Origin: Halovenus halobia | Lineage (GTDB): Archaea; Halobacteriota; Halobacteria; Halobacteriales; Haloarculaceae | Direction of reading: 5' to 3' | Assembly: GCF_051414135.1 (NCBI RefSeq) | Contig: NZ_JBLKOA010000004.1 | Span: 62,001 to 126,000, forward strand | DNA length: 64,000 nt | Part shown: positions 26,207 through 35,523 of the stretch, piece by piece | Layout: each line of letters starts with the position of its first letter | Numbering within the stretch: position 1 is the first letter of the stretch | Program-made: the position numbers and the translations under genes | Notes under the pieces: model-generated | Database searches by the model: none | Seen by the model: only the letters and a program-made list of their open reading frames with translations | Told to the model about the DNA's origin: nothing

Positions 26207-27181
26207 ATGAGCGACTCGGACGGTGGCCCAAAACAGGTAGACGACCCCAACTACCACAGCGAGAATCACACGGCTGTCCAGACCTGCGGCTGGACGAAAA
26301 ACGCCCTCCGTGGCGAAGGAAAATGTTACAAGAACATATTCTATGGCATCGAATCACACCGCTGCATTCAGATGACGCCGGTCGTCAAGTGCAACGAGCG
26401 GTGTGTCTTCTGTTGGCGAGACCACGCCGGCCACGCCTACGAACTCGGCGATGTCGAGTGGGACGACCCCGCGGCGGTGGCCGACGCCTCGATCGAACTC
26501 CAGACGAAACTTCTCTCTGGCTTTGGCGGCAACGAAGAGGTCCCGCGTGAGCGCTTCGACGAGGCGATGGAACCACGCCACGTCGCCATCTCACTGGACG
26601 GCGAACCCTCACTGTACCCCTATCTCGACGAACTGATCGAGGAATTCCACGACCGCGACATCACAACCTTCCTCGTCTCGAACGGCACGAAACCCGAGGT
26701 ACTCGCCGACTGCGACCCCACGCAGCTGTACGTGTCAGTGGACGCGCCGGACCGCCAGACCTTCGACTCGACGGTCAAAGCTGTCGACGACGACGCCTGG
26801 GAGAAGTTAATCGAGACACTCGACGTGTTAGCCGAGAAAGACGAGACCCGGACCGTCATTCGGACCACTCTCGTCAACGGCCACAATATGCACCATCCGG
26901 AGTGGTACGCAACGATGGTCGAACGCGCTCGTGCGGATTTTGTCGAGTTGAAAGCCTACATGCACGTCGGCCACTCTCGCGGCCGTCTCGACCGAGATTC
27001 GATGCCCGACCACGAGGATGTCGTCGCGTTCGCCGAAGAGATGCAACAGTATCTCCCACACGACGAACTCAAACAGGTGCCAGCCTCCCGGGTTGCGATG
27101 CTGGCGGCTGAGTCGGACACGTGGGTCCCAAAACTGAACAAATCCTCCGAGTTCTGGGAACGTGACCCGCTTGCGGAGTAG
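26207..27181 (+). CDS. taw1: tRNA 4-demethylwyosine synthase Taw1 (radical SAM)
   Basis: A 324-residue radical SAM enzyme making the tricyclic wyosine precursor on G37 of tRNA-Phe. The SAM cluster motif KCNERCVFCW is at about residues 61-70. Three more cysteines ahead of it (CGW, KCYK and HRCIQM, about residues 26, 39 and 52) fit the second 4Fe-4S cluster of Taw1, which binds pyruvate. The SLDGEPSLYPYLDEL and YVSVDAP segments are family hallmarks. ATG 26207 is used; the longer GTG-type starts upstream add residues not seen in the family. Confidence 0.95.
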   Translation: MSDSDGGPKQVDDPNYHSENHTAVQTCGWTKNALRGEGKCYKNIFYGIESHRCIQMTPVVKCNERCVFCWRDHAGHAYELGDVEWDDPAAVADASIELQTKLLSGFGGNEEVPRERFDEAMEPRHVAISLDGEPSLYPYLDELIEEFHDRDITTFLVSNGTKPEVLADCDPTQLYVSVDAPDRQTFDSTVKAVDDDAWEKLIETLDVLAEKDETRTVIRTTLVNGHNMHHPEWYATMVERARADFVELKAYMHVGHSRGRLDRDSMPDHEDVVAFAEEMQQYLPHDELKQVPASRVAMLAAESDTWVPKLNKSSEFWERDPLAE

Positions 27182-27270
27182 GTCACTATCACTATCGATA
27201 ACTGATATATCAGGAAGCATTTTACTCTGGACTCTCTAAATCGGGTGTACGGACGCCTGGGGCGGCGGAA

Positions 27271-28545
27271 ATGTCACTCACACGCAACACACTTCGAGAA
27301 AAACTCACCCCTGGAACCGGGGCTGGTGAACCGGAATCGGTAGTCGTCGATGCGTTGGATGGGTATATCGAATCCGACGAACAGATCCACTACCGATTAC
27401 CGGGCAAAGGCAGCGTCGTCAAAGCGGAAGACGGCAAGACGAACACGACCACTGTCCCGGGGAACGCGACCGCTCGCGCAGTCGTTACCGACCGGAAACT
27501 GGTCTTTGTCGTTGCCTCCGACCAGCAGTCCTCGGCGGTCGCAATTTCTTATACCGAACTCAAGGCTATCGACGCGAAAGACGGGCTGTTGCGCTCGAAA
27601 CTGACCGTCGAAGTCTGGGGGGCGGGCGAGTACCGGTTCAAGATTTCCGATTCCTCGAATCTCGGGGCGGCAGTCAACTATCTCCAGCAGGCCAGTCGGT
27701 GCTGGGACCAGGTGATCGCCACACTCGACGACGCCCGTGACCACAGTGCGGAGATGGGCGAAGCCATCGAGGCCGGCGACATAGAGACGGCACGGGACCG
27801 CCGACAGGACGCCGCCGAAAAAATTGAGAAGGCTCGTGACTACCTCGACCGGTTCGACATCGACTCCCCGGCAGCACTCCAGGAACACATTCGGTCGGTC
27901 GAACGCGAGCGGAACCGAACTGAAGTGCGAACCCGGATTGCCCGCGCAGAGACACTGATAACTGAAGCGGACCATCACACCAAAAACCGCGAGTACACCC
28001 AGGCCTACCGCAGCTTCTGGTACGCCCGTGACAACCTCGAAACCGCACAGGCTATCGCCCGGAAGGGCGAAATCTCCGAGCCCGCAGAAATCGAGACGAA
28101 ACTCAACACGATCGAGAATCGACTCTCACATCTGGAAGTTAGACCACGGGCGCTCGCACAGCAGGCCTGCGAGCGGGCCCGCGGAACCGACAAACTCCCT
28201 GTGGAACTCGAGGCCTGGCAGGAAGCCTTCGAGCAGTACCGCGACGCGCTGACTGCGGGCTGGGGGACCGACATCGACTTCTCCGGGGATGTAGACGAAC
28301 TTCGCTCGCGGATCGAAACTGTTGTTGGCCATCTGATCGAGGGCCGGCAGGAGCTCGCCGAACAGCTCGAAGCGGAGGGAGACAAACACCGCCGCGGGCA
28401 TCCTGACACCGCCCGCGAGCACCATGACGAGGCGCTCGAACAACTCGATAAGGCCCACCAACTGGCCCGAGAGTTCCGTGCCGGCGACGCCGAATCCATC
28501 CGGACCGAACGCGAGCGGCTCGGGAGCAAACGGTACAATCTCTAG
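27271..28545 (+). CDS. Haloarchaeal coiled-coil protein with N-terminal PH-like domain
   Basis: A 424-residue protein. Residues about 25-115 resemble a bacterial PH/GRAM-like beta domain (TARAVVTDRKLVFVVAS, then GAGEYRFKIS). The remainder is almost entirely helical and charged, with heptad-like stretches from about 150 to 415 (AETLITEADHHTKNREYTQAYRSFWYARDNLE has a TPR-like feel). There is no signal or membrane segment. Function is unknown; membrane-surface recruitment through the PH-like part and self-association through the coils are guesses. The cyclophilin gene follows 40 bp later. Confidence 0.75.
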   Translation: MSLTRNTLREKLTPGTGAGEPESVVVDALDGYIESDEQIHYRLPGKGSVVKAEDGKTNTTTVPGNATARAVVTDRKLVFVVASDQQSSAVAISYTELKAIDAKDGLLRSKLTVEVWGAGEYRFKISDSSNLGAAVNYLQQASRCWDQVIATLDDARDHSAEMGEAIEAGDIETARDRRQDAAEKIEKARDYLDRFDIDSPAALQEHIRSVERERNRTEVRTRIARAETLITEADHHTKNREYTQAYRSFWYARDNLETAQAIARKGEISEPAEIETKLNTIENRLSHLEVRPRALAQQACERARGTDKLPVELEAWQEAFEQYRDALTAGWGTDIDFSGDVDELRSRIETVVGHLIEGRQELAEQLEAEGDKHRRGHPDTAREHHDEALEQLDKAHQLAREFRAGDAESIRTERERLGSKRYNL

Positions 28546-28585
28546 TACCGCCAGCCATTTACTCGTCGCCGCCGACCTGTTAGCT

Positions 28586-29134
28586 ATGAGTGACCTAACT
28601 GCGACGCTTCACACCAGCGAAGGCGACATCGAAATCGAACTGTTCGACGACAAAGTCCCGAACACAGTCGAGAATTTCGTCGGGCTCGCTGAGGGAGCAA
28701 ACGACTACGAGGGGACCGATATCGGCCCCGGTACCGGCGCGTGGGAAGACCCCGACAGCGGTGAGAAGCGGGTCGACCCGATGTACGATGACATTCTGTT
28801 CCACCGCGTCATCGGGAACTTCATGATCCAGACAGGCGACCCGACCGGCACCGGTCGCGGCGGCCCGGGCTACACCTTCGACGACGAGTTCCACGACGAC
28901 CTGCGCCACGACGGCGCGGGCAAGGTGTCGATGGCAAACCGCGGCCCGAACACCAACGGCTCGCAGTTTTTCATCACACTTGCCGCCCAGCCACATCTCG
29001 ACGACAAACACGCTGTCTTCGGCGAAGTGACCGACGGAATGGACGTTGTCGAGGCAATTGGCTCGGCCGACGTCGACGGGCAGGATAAACCAACTAACGA
29101 AATTCTGCTGGAATCTGTCGAGATTCACGACTGA
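28586..29134 (+). CDS. Cyclophilin-type peptidyl-prolyl cis-trans isomerase
   Basis: A 182-residue cytoplasmic cyclophilin. It shows FHRVIGNFMIQTGDPTGTG (catalytic Arg and the PPIase signature), GAGKVSMANRGPNTNGSQFFIT, and PHLDDKHAVFGEV, in the right order. An acidic insert between about residues 40 and 65 (YEGTDIGPGTGAWEDPDS) is a known haloarchaeal extension. It speeds proline isomerisation in folding. ATG 28586 excludes an upstream low-quality extension of the frame. The ferredoxin gene begins 1 bp after the stop, so they are co-transcribed. Confidence 0.95.
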   Translation: MSDLTATLHTSEGDIEIELFDDKVPNTVENFVGLAEGANDYEGTDIGPGTGAWEDPDSGEKRVDPMYDDILFHRVIGNFMIQTGDPTGTGRGGPGYTFDDEFHDDLRHDGAGKVSMANRGPNTNGSQFFITLAAQPHLDDKHAVFGEVTDGMDVVEAIGSADVDGQDKPTNEILLESVEIHD

Positions 29135-29135
29135 G

Positions 29136-29471
29136 ATGAGCGAGGAGCCGATTGACCCTGCGGATATCGGCGGCGACGACGGGCCGCCAGTTGCGGAGAA
29201 ACCCTACAAGATCATCTTCGAGGCCAACAAGTGCATCGGCGCGGGCAAGTGCGCCGAAGTCTCCGGGAACTGGGCGCTTGACCTTTCGACGGGCATCGCT
29301 AGCCCGAACACCTACTTTATCGACGAGTCTGAGCTAGACGAGAACATTCGGGCTGCTGAGGTCTGTCCTGCGAAAAAAGACGTTGGCGTGATTCACGTCA
29401 TCGACCGCGAAACCGGAGAGGAACTCGCCCCAGACCCCGAGGGCGACGGGACGCTGTCGGTCGACTGGTAG
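29136..29471 (+). CDS. Ferredoxin, single iron-sulfur cluster
   Basis: A 111-residue electron carrier. The cluster ligands are CIGAGKC (near residues 30-36) and the distant Cys in AAEVCPAKKD (near 80), a three-cysteine pattern; the position of the usual middle cysteine is taken by other residues, so a 3Fe-4S or a labile 4Fe-4S cluster is likely. The C-terminus is very acidic. Such ferredoxins often serve cytochrome P450 or oxygenase partners, though none is encoded nearby. Start ATG 29136 follows directly on the cyclophilin stop. Confidence 0.88.
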   Translation: MSEEPIDPADIGGDDGPPVAEKPYKIIFEANKCIGAGKCAEVSGNWALDLSTGIASPNTYFIDESELDENIRAAEVCPAKKDVGVIHVIDRETGEELAPDPEGDGTLSVDW

Positions 29472-29477
29472 CTACTC

Positions 29478-29999
29478 TCACTCCTCGGCCAGCACGTCGT
29501 ACCGGAGGAGGTCCTGATACTCGCCGTCGACGAAGACGGCTTCGCGCTGGCGCAATTCCCGACTGAAACCGACCGATTCCAGTAACCCTTGTGAGGCGTC
29601 GTTGGACTCGAAGACACCAGCTTCGACCCGGTGGAGTCCGCGCTGCTCGAAGCCATACTCGACCAGTGTCTCGACAGCGTCGGCTCCGTAGCCGTTCCCC
29701 TGCTTTGCGGGGGCAATCCAGTAGCCCAGTTCTGCGCTGTGACTGTCGAGTGTCTGGAAACTCACGTGCCCGACAGGTTCGCCGTCGACTGCAATCAGCA
29801 GGTGGACGCCGTCGTCGTCACAGATTGTCTCCTCGAAGAACGTCTCCAGTTGCGTGCTGTTCTCAGGTCTGGGCCAGCCCAGGGGCTGCCAGACTCGTCT
29901 GTCGTTTTTCTGTGCTCTGAAGAACTCGAGGTCCTCGCGCTCGACCGGGCGCAGCGTCACCGTCTCACCGCGGAGAAAGACCGGCCCCACCGTCACCAC
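29478..29999 (-). CDS. GNAT acetyltransferase (RimJ/RimL type), copy 1
   Basis: A 173-residue N-acetyltransferase. VTLRPVEREDLEFFRAQKND opens the fold, and the acetyl-CoA loop is GYWIAPAKQGNGYGADAV near residues 92-109. It starts with GTG at 29999, or GTG at 29996, which would give a GTGA overlap with the stop of the upstream paralogue. The final 20 residues are nearly the same as those of that paralogue, showing recent or constrained duplication. Substrate could be a protein N-terminus or a small amine. Confidence 0.9.
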   Translation of the reverse strand: MVTVGPVFLRGETVTLRPVEREDLEFFRAQKNDRRVWQPLGWPRPENSTQLETFFEETICDDDGVHLLIAVDGEPVGHVSFQTLDSHSAELGYWIAPAKQGNGYGADAVETLVEYGFEQRGLHRVEAGVFESNDASQGLLESVGFSRELRQREAVFVDGEYQDLLRYDVLAEE

Positions 30000-30517
30000 T
30001 CCTCGGCCAGCACGCCGTACCAGAGGATGTCCTGATACTCGCCGTCGATGAACGTGGCTTCACGGCGTCGGCCCTCGTGCTGGAAGCCAATCGATTCGAG
30101 CAACGCCTGTGAGGCGTCGTTGAACTCGAAGACGCGGGCGCCGATGCGGTGACAGCCCCGCTGGTCGAAGCCATACGTCGTCAGCAGTTCGGCGGCCTCG
30201 CTCCCGTAGCCGTTGCCGTGGTGGTCGGGGGCAATCCAGTAGCCCAGCTCGGCCGCTCGAACGGCACCCTCCTCGAGATGGATTCCGACGGTCCCGACAG
30301 GCTGGTCGTCGGCACAGACGAGCAACTGCACCGACCCATCCTCGCAGACGACATCCTCGAAAAACCCCTCTTCTTGGTTCGCGTTGACCGGGTCTGCGCG
30401 GCCGATTGCGCGCCACACCGTGGGGTCGTTGACCTGCTGCTGCAGGAAGGGCAGGTCCTCCTCCTCGATTGTCCGCAACGTCACCTGGTCGCCGTCGATG
30501 AAGACTGGGCCGGGCAT
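29993..30517 (-). CDS. GNAT acetyltransferase (RimJ/RimL type), copy 2
   Basis: A 174-residue paralogue of the next gene downstream, overlapping it by 7 bp. Motifs are VTLRTIEEEDLPFLQQQVND and GYWIAPDHHGNGYGSEAAELL. It ends in DGEYQDILWYGVLAEEW, matching the C-terminus of copy 1 almost residue for residue. ATG 30517 is preferred; longer starts add an atypical basic tail. The two genes form an operon and could acetylate related targets or form a heterodimer. Confidence 0.9.
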   Translation of the reverse strand: MPGPVFIDGDQVTLRTIEEEDLPFLQQQVNDPTVWRAIGRADPVNANQEEGFFEDVVCEDGSVQLLVCADDQPVGTVGIHLEEGAVRAAELGYWIAPDHHGNGYGSEAAELLTTYGFDQRGCHRIGARVFEFNDASQALLESIGFQHEGRRREATFIDGEYQDILWYGVLAEEW

Positions 30518-30619
30518 TTTCGAGTGCTTGCCCGCCCGGTGCAAAAATCCTGCTGAACGTGTGCTAGCACGAACCACGACGCCACCGAAATTTTTGCTCG
30601 TCGCGTCCAACCCCCTCAC

Positions 30620-31294
30620 ATGAGAGAACTGCGGGAAGGTGTCTGGTGGATTGACTGCGGCGGCGTCAACGCGTATCTCGTCGACGACGGTGGCACACTC
30701 ACGCTGATTGACGCGGGGTTGCCGTGGAACCGCAAGACGATCCAGCAGGCTGTCTCCGACGCTGCTGGGTCACTCGCCGAAATCGACCGCGTTCTGCTCA
30801 CCCACTACGATATCGACCACGTCGGCACGCTCGCGAAACTTGCTGACCTCGACGCGCCGGTCTACGTCGGCCGCGATGACTACCCGTTCGTGACCGGCGA
30901 GCGCGCACCGCCGTGGCGAAACCACAAGGGTGCCTTCCAGCGGGCATTTGGCTGGCTGACCGACCCGCCGGCAGGACCGGTCGAACCCGTCGACGACGGC
31001 GACCAACTCGGCAGTTTCACCGCACACCACGCGCCGGGCCACACGCCCGGTCACACTGTCTACGTGAGCGAGGAACTCTCGACGGCCGTGCTCGGTGACC
31101 TCGTCCGCGAAAACGACGGCAGATTCGTCCCCTCGCCGTACAGCATCAGTTACGACACTGCGGCGGTTCGGTCGTCAATTCGGTCGCTCGCCGAGGACCT
31201 TCCAGCGTTCGAGGTGGCGGCCCCGGGCCATGGCGTGCCGTTCAAACGCGGCGGCAGCGAACGCTTCGCCGACTGCGCCAGACAACTCGACTGA
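30620..31294 (+). CDS. MBL-fold metallohydrolase
   Basis: A 224-residue metallo-beta-lactamase-fold hydrolase. The metal motif is THYDIDHVG near residues 60-68 (HxDxDH rather than the common HxHxDH), with a downstream HHAPGHTPGHTVYV and a final GHGVPF histidine. Members include glyoxalase II-like thioesterases; the substrate here is unknown. It begins 102 bp from the divergent acetyltransferase pair and precedes polX by 40 bp on the same strand. Confidence 0.9.
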   Translation: MRELREGVWWIDCGGVNAYLVDDGGTLTLIDAGLPWNRKTIQQAVSDAAGSLAEIDRVLLTHYDIDHVGTLAKLADLDAPVYVGRDDYPFVTGERAPPWRNHKGAFQRAFGWLTDPPAGPVEPVDDGDQLGSFTAHHAPGHTPGHTVYVSEELSTAVLGDLVRENDGRFVPSPYSISYDTAAVRSSIRSLAEDLPAFEVAAPGHGVPFKRGGSERFADCARQLD

Positions 31295-31334
31295 GCCGGC
31301 GGCATTTTATTTTCCTCCCGACCCGAGAGGAGGT

Positions 31335-33077
31335 ATGAGCCGTAACGACGAGATTGCTCGCCGTCTCGAAGCCTTCGCGGACCTCCTCGAGGCCCAAGAT
31401 GTCTCCTACAAACCCCGGACCTACCGCCGGGCCGCCGAGAACATTCGAGAGTACACCGACGACGTTGGTGCGCTCGCCGAGCAGGGACAGGACGCTGTCG
31501 CCGAAATCGACGGCGTCGGCGACGCTATCTCCGCCAAAATTGTCGAGTACGTCGAAACTGGCGAAATCGAGGAACTGGAAGAACTACGCGCCGAGATGCC
31601 CGTCGAGATGGAGGCACTCACCCGCGTCGAGGGTGTCGGCCCGAAATCCGTGGGGTCACTCTACGAGGCGCTGGGTATCCAGACACTCGATGACCTGGAA
31701 TCGGCCGCCCGCGCCGGCGAGATACAGGAAGTCTCCGGATTCGGCGCAACGACCGAACAGAACATTCTCGATGGCATCGACTTCGCCCGGCAGGCCCACG
31801 ACCGCCAACTGCTCGACCAGGCACGACCGCGCGGCGAGCAGGTTCGCGAGGCACTGCTGGACGCCGAGGCGGTCCAGCGCTGTGAACTCGCGGGCTCGAT
31901 TCGCCGCTGGAAACCGACTGTCGGCGACGTCGACGTGCTCGTTGGCAGCGACGACCCCGAGGCTGTCGTCGAGGCGTTCACTGACCTCGAGTTCGCCGAC
32001 CGGGTCATCGAAGCGGGCACCTCGAAAGCGAGTCTGCGCATCGAGCAGGTTCGGGTGGACCTGCGCGTCGTCGAAGAGCCAGAGTTCGGCGCAGCGCTGC
32101 AGTATTTCACCGGGAGCAAACAACACAACGTTGCGGTCCGAAACCGGGCACTCGACCGCGACCTGAAAGTCAACGAGTACGGCGTCTTCGATGTCTCCGA
32201 AACTGAGGGCCCCGACGCTGGCCAGCGCGTCGGCGAGCGCGTTGCTGGCCCCGACGAGGAGGGGATGTACGACGCCCTCGATATGGCGTGGGTGTCGCCG
32301 GAGTTGCGCGAGGACCGCGGCGAAGTTGCGGCCGCCGCTGCTGGGACGCTGCCCAACCTGCTCACAGAGGGCAACCTGCGCGGGGACCTGCATACCCACA
32401 GCGAGTGGTCCGACGGCGCGGTCTCAATCGCGGAGATGGTCGACGGCGCAGCCGACTTTGGCCACGAGTATCTCGCGGTCACCGACCACGCTAGCGGCCC
32501 TGGGATTCTCAGCGGCGTCGGTCTCGATGATGACGAACTACGTGAGCAAATCGGCCGAATCGAAGCGGTTGCTGCCGACGCCGACATCGAGGTGTTTGCT
32601 GGCGTCGAAGCAAACATCGAGGCAGACGGTGGGCTCTCTGTTGGCGACGATGTGCTTGCGGAGATGGACATCGTGGTTGCCGCGCCACACAGCGACCTCT
32701 CGGGTGACGGGACCGAGCGGCTTGCCGAAGCGGCCCGCCACCCCGAGACCGACATTATCGGTCATCCGTCGGGCCGGCGACTCAACCGCCGTGAGGGCAT
32801 GGATATCGACATTGAACGACTGGCGTCGGTCGCCACCGACCACGACACTGCCTTGGAGGTCAACTCCAACCCCGGCCGATTGGACCTGTCGGGCCACGCT
32901 GTCAAACAGGCTCTCGAGACAGGTGCGACCATTGTCATCGACACCGACGCCCACGACCCCGCGAGCTTCGCGTACTGCCGATACGGTGTCCACACCGCCC
33001 GGCGTGGCTGGGCCGAGGCTGGTGATGTGCTCAACACCGACTCAGCGGCGGAACTCCGGGCATTTCTGGCACGATGA
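31335..33077 (+). CDS. polX: DNA polymerase/3'-5' exonuclease PolX
   Basis: A 580-residue family X polymerase with a C-terminal PHP nuclease domain, for gap filling in base-excision repair. The helix-hairpin-helix region covers about 45-130. The polymerase site has GDVDVLV near 196-202 (two Asp) and RVDLRVV near 240, with GSKQHNVAVR. The PHP part starts at DLHTHSEWSDG near 352 and keeps TDHA, GVEANI, PHSDL, GHPSGR and DTDAHDP metal ligands, so exonuclease activity is expected. ATG 31335 follows a GGAGGT stretch; the open frame extends further back into the MBL gene but without family similarity. Confidence 0.96.
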   Translation: MSRNDEIARRLEAFADLLEAQDVSYKPRTYRRAAENIREYTDDVGALAEQGQDAVAEIDGVGDAISAKIVEYVETGEIEELEELRAEMPVEMEALTRVEGVGPKSVGSLYEALGIQTLDDLESAARAGEIQEVSGFGATTEQNILDGIDFARQAHDRQLLDQARPRGEQVREALLDAEAVQRCELAGSIRRWKPTVGDVDVLVGSDDPEAVVEAFTDLEFADRVIEAGTSKASLRIEQVRVDLRVVEEPEFGAALQYFTGSKQHNVAVRNRALDRDLKVNEYGVFDVSETEGPDAGQRVGERVAGPDEEGMYDALDMAWVSPELREDRGEVAAAAAGTLPNLLTEGNLRGDLHTHSEWSDGAVSIAEMVDGAADFGHEYLAVTDHASGPGILSGVGLDDDELREQIGRIEAVAADADIEVFAGVEANIEADGGLSVGDDVLAEMDIVVAAPHSDLSGDGTERLAEAARHPETDIIGHPSGRRLNRREGMDIDIERLASVATDHDTALEVNSNPGRLDLSGHAVKQALETGATIVIDTDAHDPASFAYCRYGVHTARRGWAEAGDVLNTDSAAELRAFLAR

Positions 33078-33547
33078 CCGACGATCAGTTTCTCCTCGAC
33101 GTGATGTTGGGGAAACTCGCGACCTACCTGCGGTTCTGTGGCTACGACACGGTGTACGCACAGGACGAGAACATCGAGGCTGACGACGCACTCAAACAAT
33201 TTGCCGAGTCCGAGCAGCGACGGTTGGTGACCCGCGACCGAGAGTTGGCTGCCCGAACCGACGGCGCACTCTTGCTCGAAACCCGCGACGTTGCGGACCA
33301 ACTCGCCGAACTCGCTGCCGACGGTGTTTCGGTCGGATTCCCTGAGGAGCCAACCCGGTGCAGCGTCTGTAACGGTCTGGTGCGCACGCTCGGAGAGGAG
33401 GAGGACAGACCGGAGCACGCTCCCGACGACATCGACCCCGTCTGGCAGTGCCGGGCCTGTGACCAACATTTCTGGAAGGGGAGTCACTGGGAGCGAATGG
33501 GCGATATCGTCGCTGGTGTCGGCGAAACAGATCACAACTCGCTTTAG
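33074..33547 (+). CDS. Mut7-C RNase-domain protein with zinc ribbon
   Basis: A 157-residue protein of the Mut7-C/PIN-like family. FLLDVMLGKLATYLRFCGYDT holds the first acidic residue, and RLVTRDRELA the next; the C-terminal zinc ribbon has CSVCNG and CRACDQ near 96 and 131. These proteins are predicted RNases. The start ATGA overlaps the polX stop, so the two are translationally coupled. This places a putative RNase with a repair polymerase; a shared pathway is possible but unproven. Confidence 0.88.
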   Translation: MTDDQFLLDVMLGKLATYLRFCGYDTVYAQDENIEADDALKQFAESEQRRLVTRDRELAARTDGALLLETRDVADQLAELAADGVSVGFPEEPTRCSVCNGLVRTLGEEEDRPEHAPDDIDPVWQCRACDQHFWKGSHWERMGDIVAGVGETDHNSL

Positions 33548-33569
33548 AAGCTACCGAGTACAGAAGGTA

Positions 33570-34049
33570 ATGAGTCTCTCCGAGGAGGCAACGGAGCGTC
33601 TCGCGGACGTGGTGGCACTCCAGCCGACCAAGAACGCGGACCTCCAAGAGAAGTGGGGGATGGACAGCGGCAGCGAGGTACACCAGTATCTCGAATCCGA
33701 ACTCGGCGAGTACTACTATCGCGACGAGAACTCGATGATCTGTGCAACGCCAGAGGCCGAAGCACTCGTCGGCGGCGGTGACGCGAGTGGCGAGCGCTCG
33801 GTCACGGGAACTGCATTACAAAAAGAGATTATCGCAATCCTCCCAGGGCCAGACGAGGACCCACAGAGTGTCGTTGCAACGCTGCACGACATCGAAGACA
33901 CCGGCACCGACACGTCAGTCGACGAGGTGCGCTCGGCGCTGCACACACTGACCGACAAAGGACTGGTTGAGCGCGTCCGCAAGACCGTCCCGACGTTCCG
34001 ACTCGCTATCGACCGCGACCGAATCGTCATCGAGACGGGTGAAGACTGA
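33570..34049 (+). CDS. DUF5797 family winged-helix-like protein
   Basis: A 159-residue conserved haloarchaeal protein. It looks like two small helical/winged-helix parts: residues 1-60 (LADVVALQPTKNADLQEKWGMDSGSEVHQYLE) and 75-155 (VDEVRSALHTLTDKGLVERVRKTVPTFRLA), the latter a good wHTH pattern. It is likely DNA- or RNA-binding. ATG 33570 is chosen because it gives the family-like N-terminus. It lies between the Mut7-C gene and tgtA in the same orientation, with 22- and 25-bp gaps, so all may be one operon. Confidence 0.82.
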   Translation: MSLSEEATERLADVVALQPTKNADLQEKWGMDSGSEVHQYLESELGEYYYRDENSMICATPEAEALVGGGDASGERSVTGTALQKEIIAILPGPDEDPQSVVATLHDIEDTGTDTSVDEVRSALHTLTDKGLVERVRKTVPTFRLAIDRDRIVIETGED

Positions 34050-34074
34050 TGGGACGACTCGCCGGAGGCACCCA

Positions 34075-35523
34075 ATGAGAGAGATTTTCGAGATTCAGCG
34101 CTACGACGGTGCCGGACGACTCGGACGATTAGACGTACCGCGGGCGGACACGACAATCCAGACGCCGGCGCTGTTGCCGGTGGTCAACCCCCATGTCCAG
34201 ACGGTGCCGCCAGCCGAACTGGAGTCGACCTTCGGCGCGGAGATTCTCATCACGAACAGCTACGTGCTCCACGGCAGCGACGAACTCCGTGAGCCAGCCC
34301 TCGAAGACGGCCTGCACGAGTTGCTCGACTTCTCGGGCGCGATTATGACCGACTCTGGCTCCTTTCAACTCGCCGAGTACGGCGAAATCGACGTGACGAC
34401 CGAGGAAATTCTTCAGTTCCAACAGGAGATTGGCTCCGATATTGGCACACCAATCGACATTCCGACACCACCCGACGTTCCTCGCGAGCAAGCCGCGGAG
34501 GAACAGCGCACCACCCAGCAGCGAAACGAACTCGCCGAGACTGTCGACACCGGTGAGATGCTCGTGACCGCGCCGATTCAGGGCTCGACCCATCTCGATA
34601 TCCGCCAGCGTGCCGCCCGAGAGGCCTACGCCACAGACCTCAACGTTTTCCCGGTCGGCGCGATGGTGCCACTGATGAACGAGTACCGCTTCGATGACCT
34701 GGTGCACATCGTCGCGGCAGCCAAACGCGGACTGGGCGAAGACGCCCCCGTCCACCTGTTCGGCGCTGGCCACCCGATGATGTTCGCGCTGGCGGCCGCA
34801 ATCGGCTGTGACCTGTTCGACTCCGCGGCCTACGCGCTGTATGCCCGCGACGAGCGCTATCTCACCGTCCGCGGCACCGAACACTTGGAAGAACTCGAAC
34901 AGTTCCCCTGCTCGTGTTCAGTCTGTCTGGAACACACGCCCGCAGACCTGCGCGCGGCGAGCGAAGACGAGCGCTACCGCCTGCTCGCCGAGCACAACCT
35001 CGCGGTGAGTTTCGCCGAGATTCGGCGAGTCAGGCAGGCAATCCGCTCCGGCAATCTGCTCGAACTCGTCGACGCCCGCGCCCGCGGCCACCCGGCGATG
35101 CTCGACGGCTACCGGACGCTCCTGCACTACGCCGACCAACTCCGCCAAACTGACCCCACTGCCAAGGACGCCTTCTTCTACGTCTCGGGAGAGAGCGCGC
35201 GCCGTCCGGAGGTCCGTCGTCACCACGAGCGACTGGGGCGACTCGACGCCCCAGACGAACTGCGACTGAGTGTTGGCTCGCCGGGCGACGGCTGGCGGTT
35301 GGTCCCGCCCTTTGGTCCCGTGCCGCCCGCCCTCTCAGACGTGTATCCGCTCACGGCTGGTTGTCCTGACGCGCTGGAGCGACCTGCCTACGAGGCTGCC
35401 GTGCGAGGTATCCGGCGGCTGGCGGCGGCCAACCCCGACACCGACCTGACAGTCGTTCACGACGGCTGGTCGGCGGAGGTACTCGCCGAGTTACCCGGAG
35501 ACGTGGCCGTCCACAGTATTTAG
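34075..35523 (+). CDS. tgtA: tRNA-guanine(15) transglycosylase (archaeosine pathway)
   Basis: A 482-residue enzyme inserting preQ0 at position 15 of tRNA on the way to archaeosine. The catalytic core has IMTDSGSFQLAEYG (active-site Asp near 98) and PIQGSTHLDIRQRAA, and the zinc site is formed around CSCSVC near 280-285 with a later His. The C-terminal part lacks an obvious complete PUA domain, as in the short TgtA form whose remaining domains are carried by a separate ArcS/TgtA2 protein. ATG 34075 used. The stop codon interlocks with that of the convergent kinase gene. Confidence 0.94.
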   Translation: MREIFEIQRYDGAGRLGRLDVPRADTTIQTPALLPVVNPHVQTVPPAELESTFGAEILITNSYVLHGSDELREPALEDGLHELLDFSGAIMTDSGSFQLAEYGEIDVTTEEILQFQQEIGSDIGTPIDIPTPPDVPREQAAEEQRTTQQRNELAETVDTGEMLVTAPIQGSTHLDIRQRAAREAYATDLNVFPVGAMVPLMNEYRFDDLVHIVAAAKRGLGEDAPVHLFGAGHPMMFALAAAIGCDLFDSAAYALYARDERYLTVRGTEHLEELEQFPCSCSVCLEHTPADLRAASEDERYRLLAEHNLAVSFAEIRRVRQAIRSGNLLELVDARARGHPAMLDGYRTLLHYADQLRQTDPTAKDAFFYVSGESARRPEVRRHHERLGRLDAPDELRLSVGSPGDGWRLVPPFGPVPPALSDVYPLTAGCPDALERPAYEAAVRGIRRLAAANPDTDLTVVHDGWSAEVLAELPGDVAVHSI

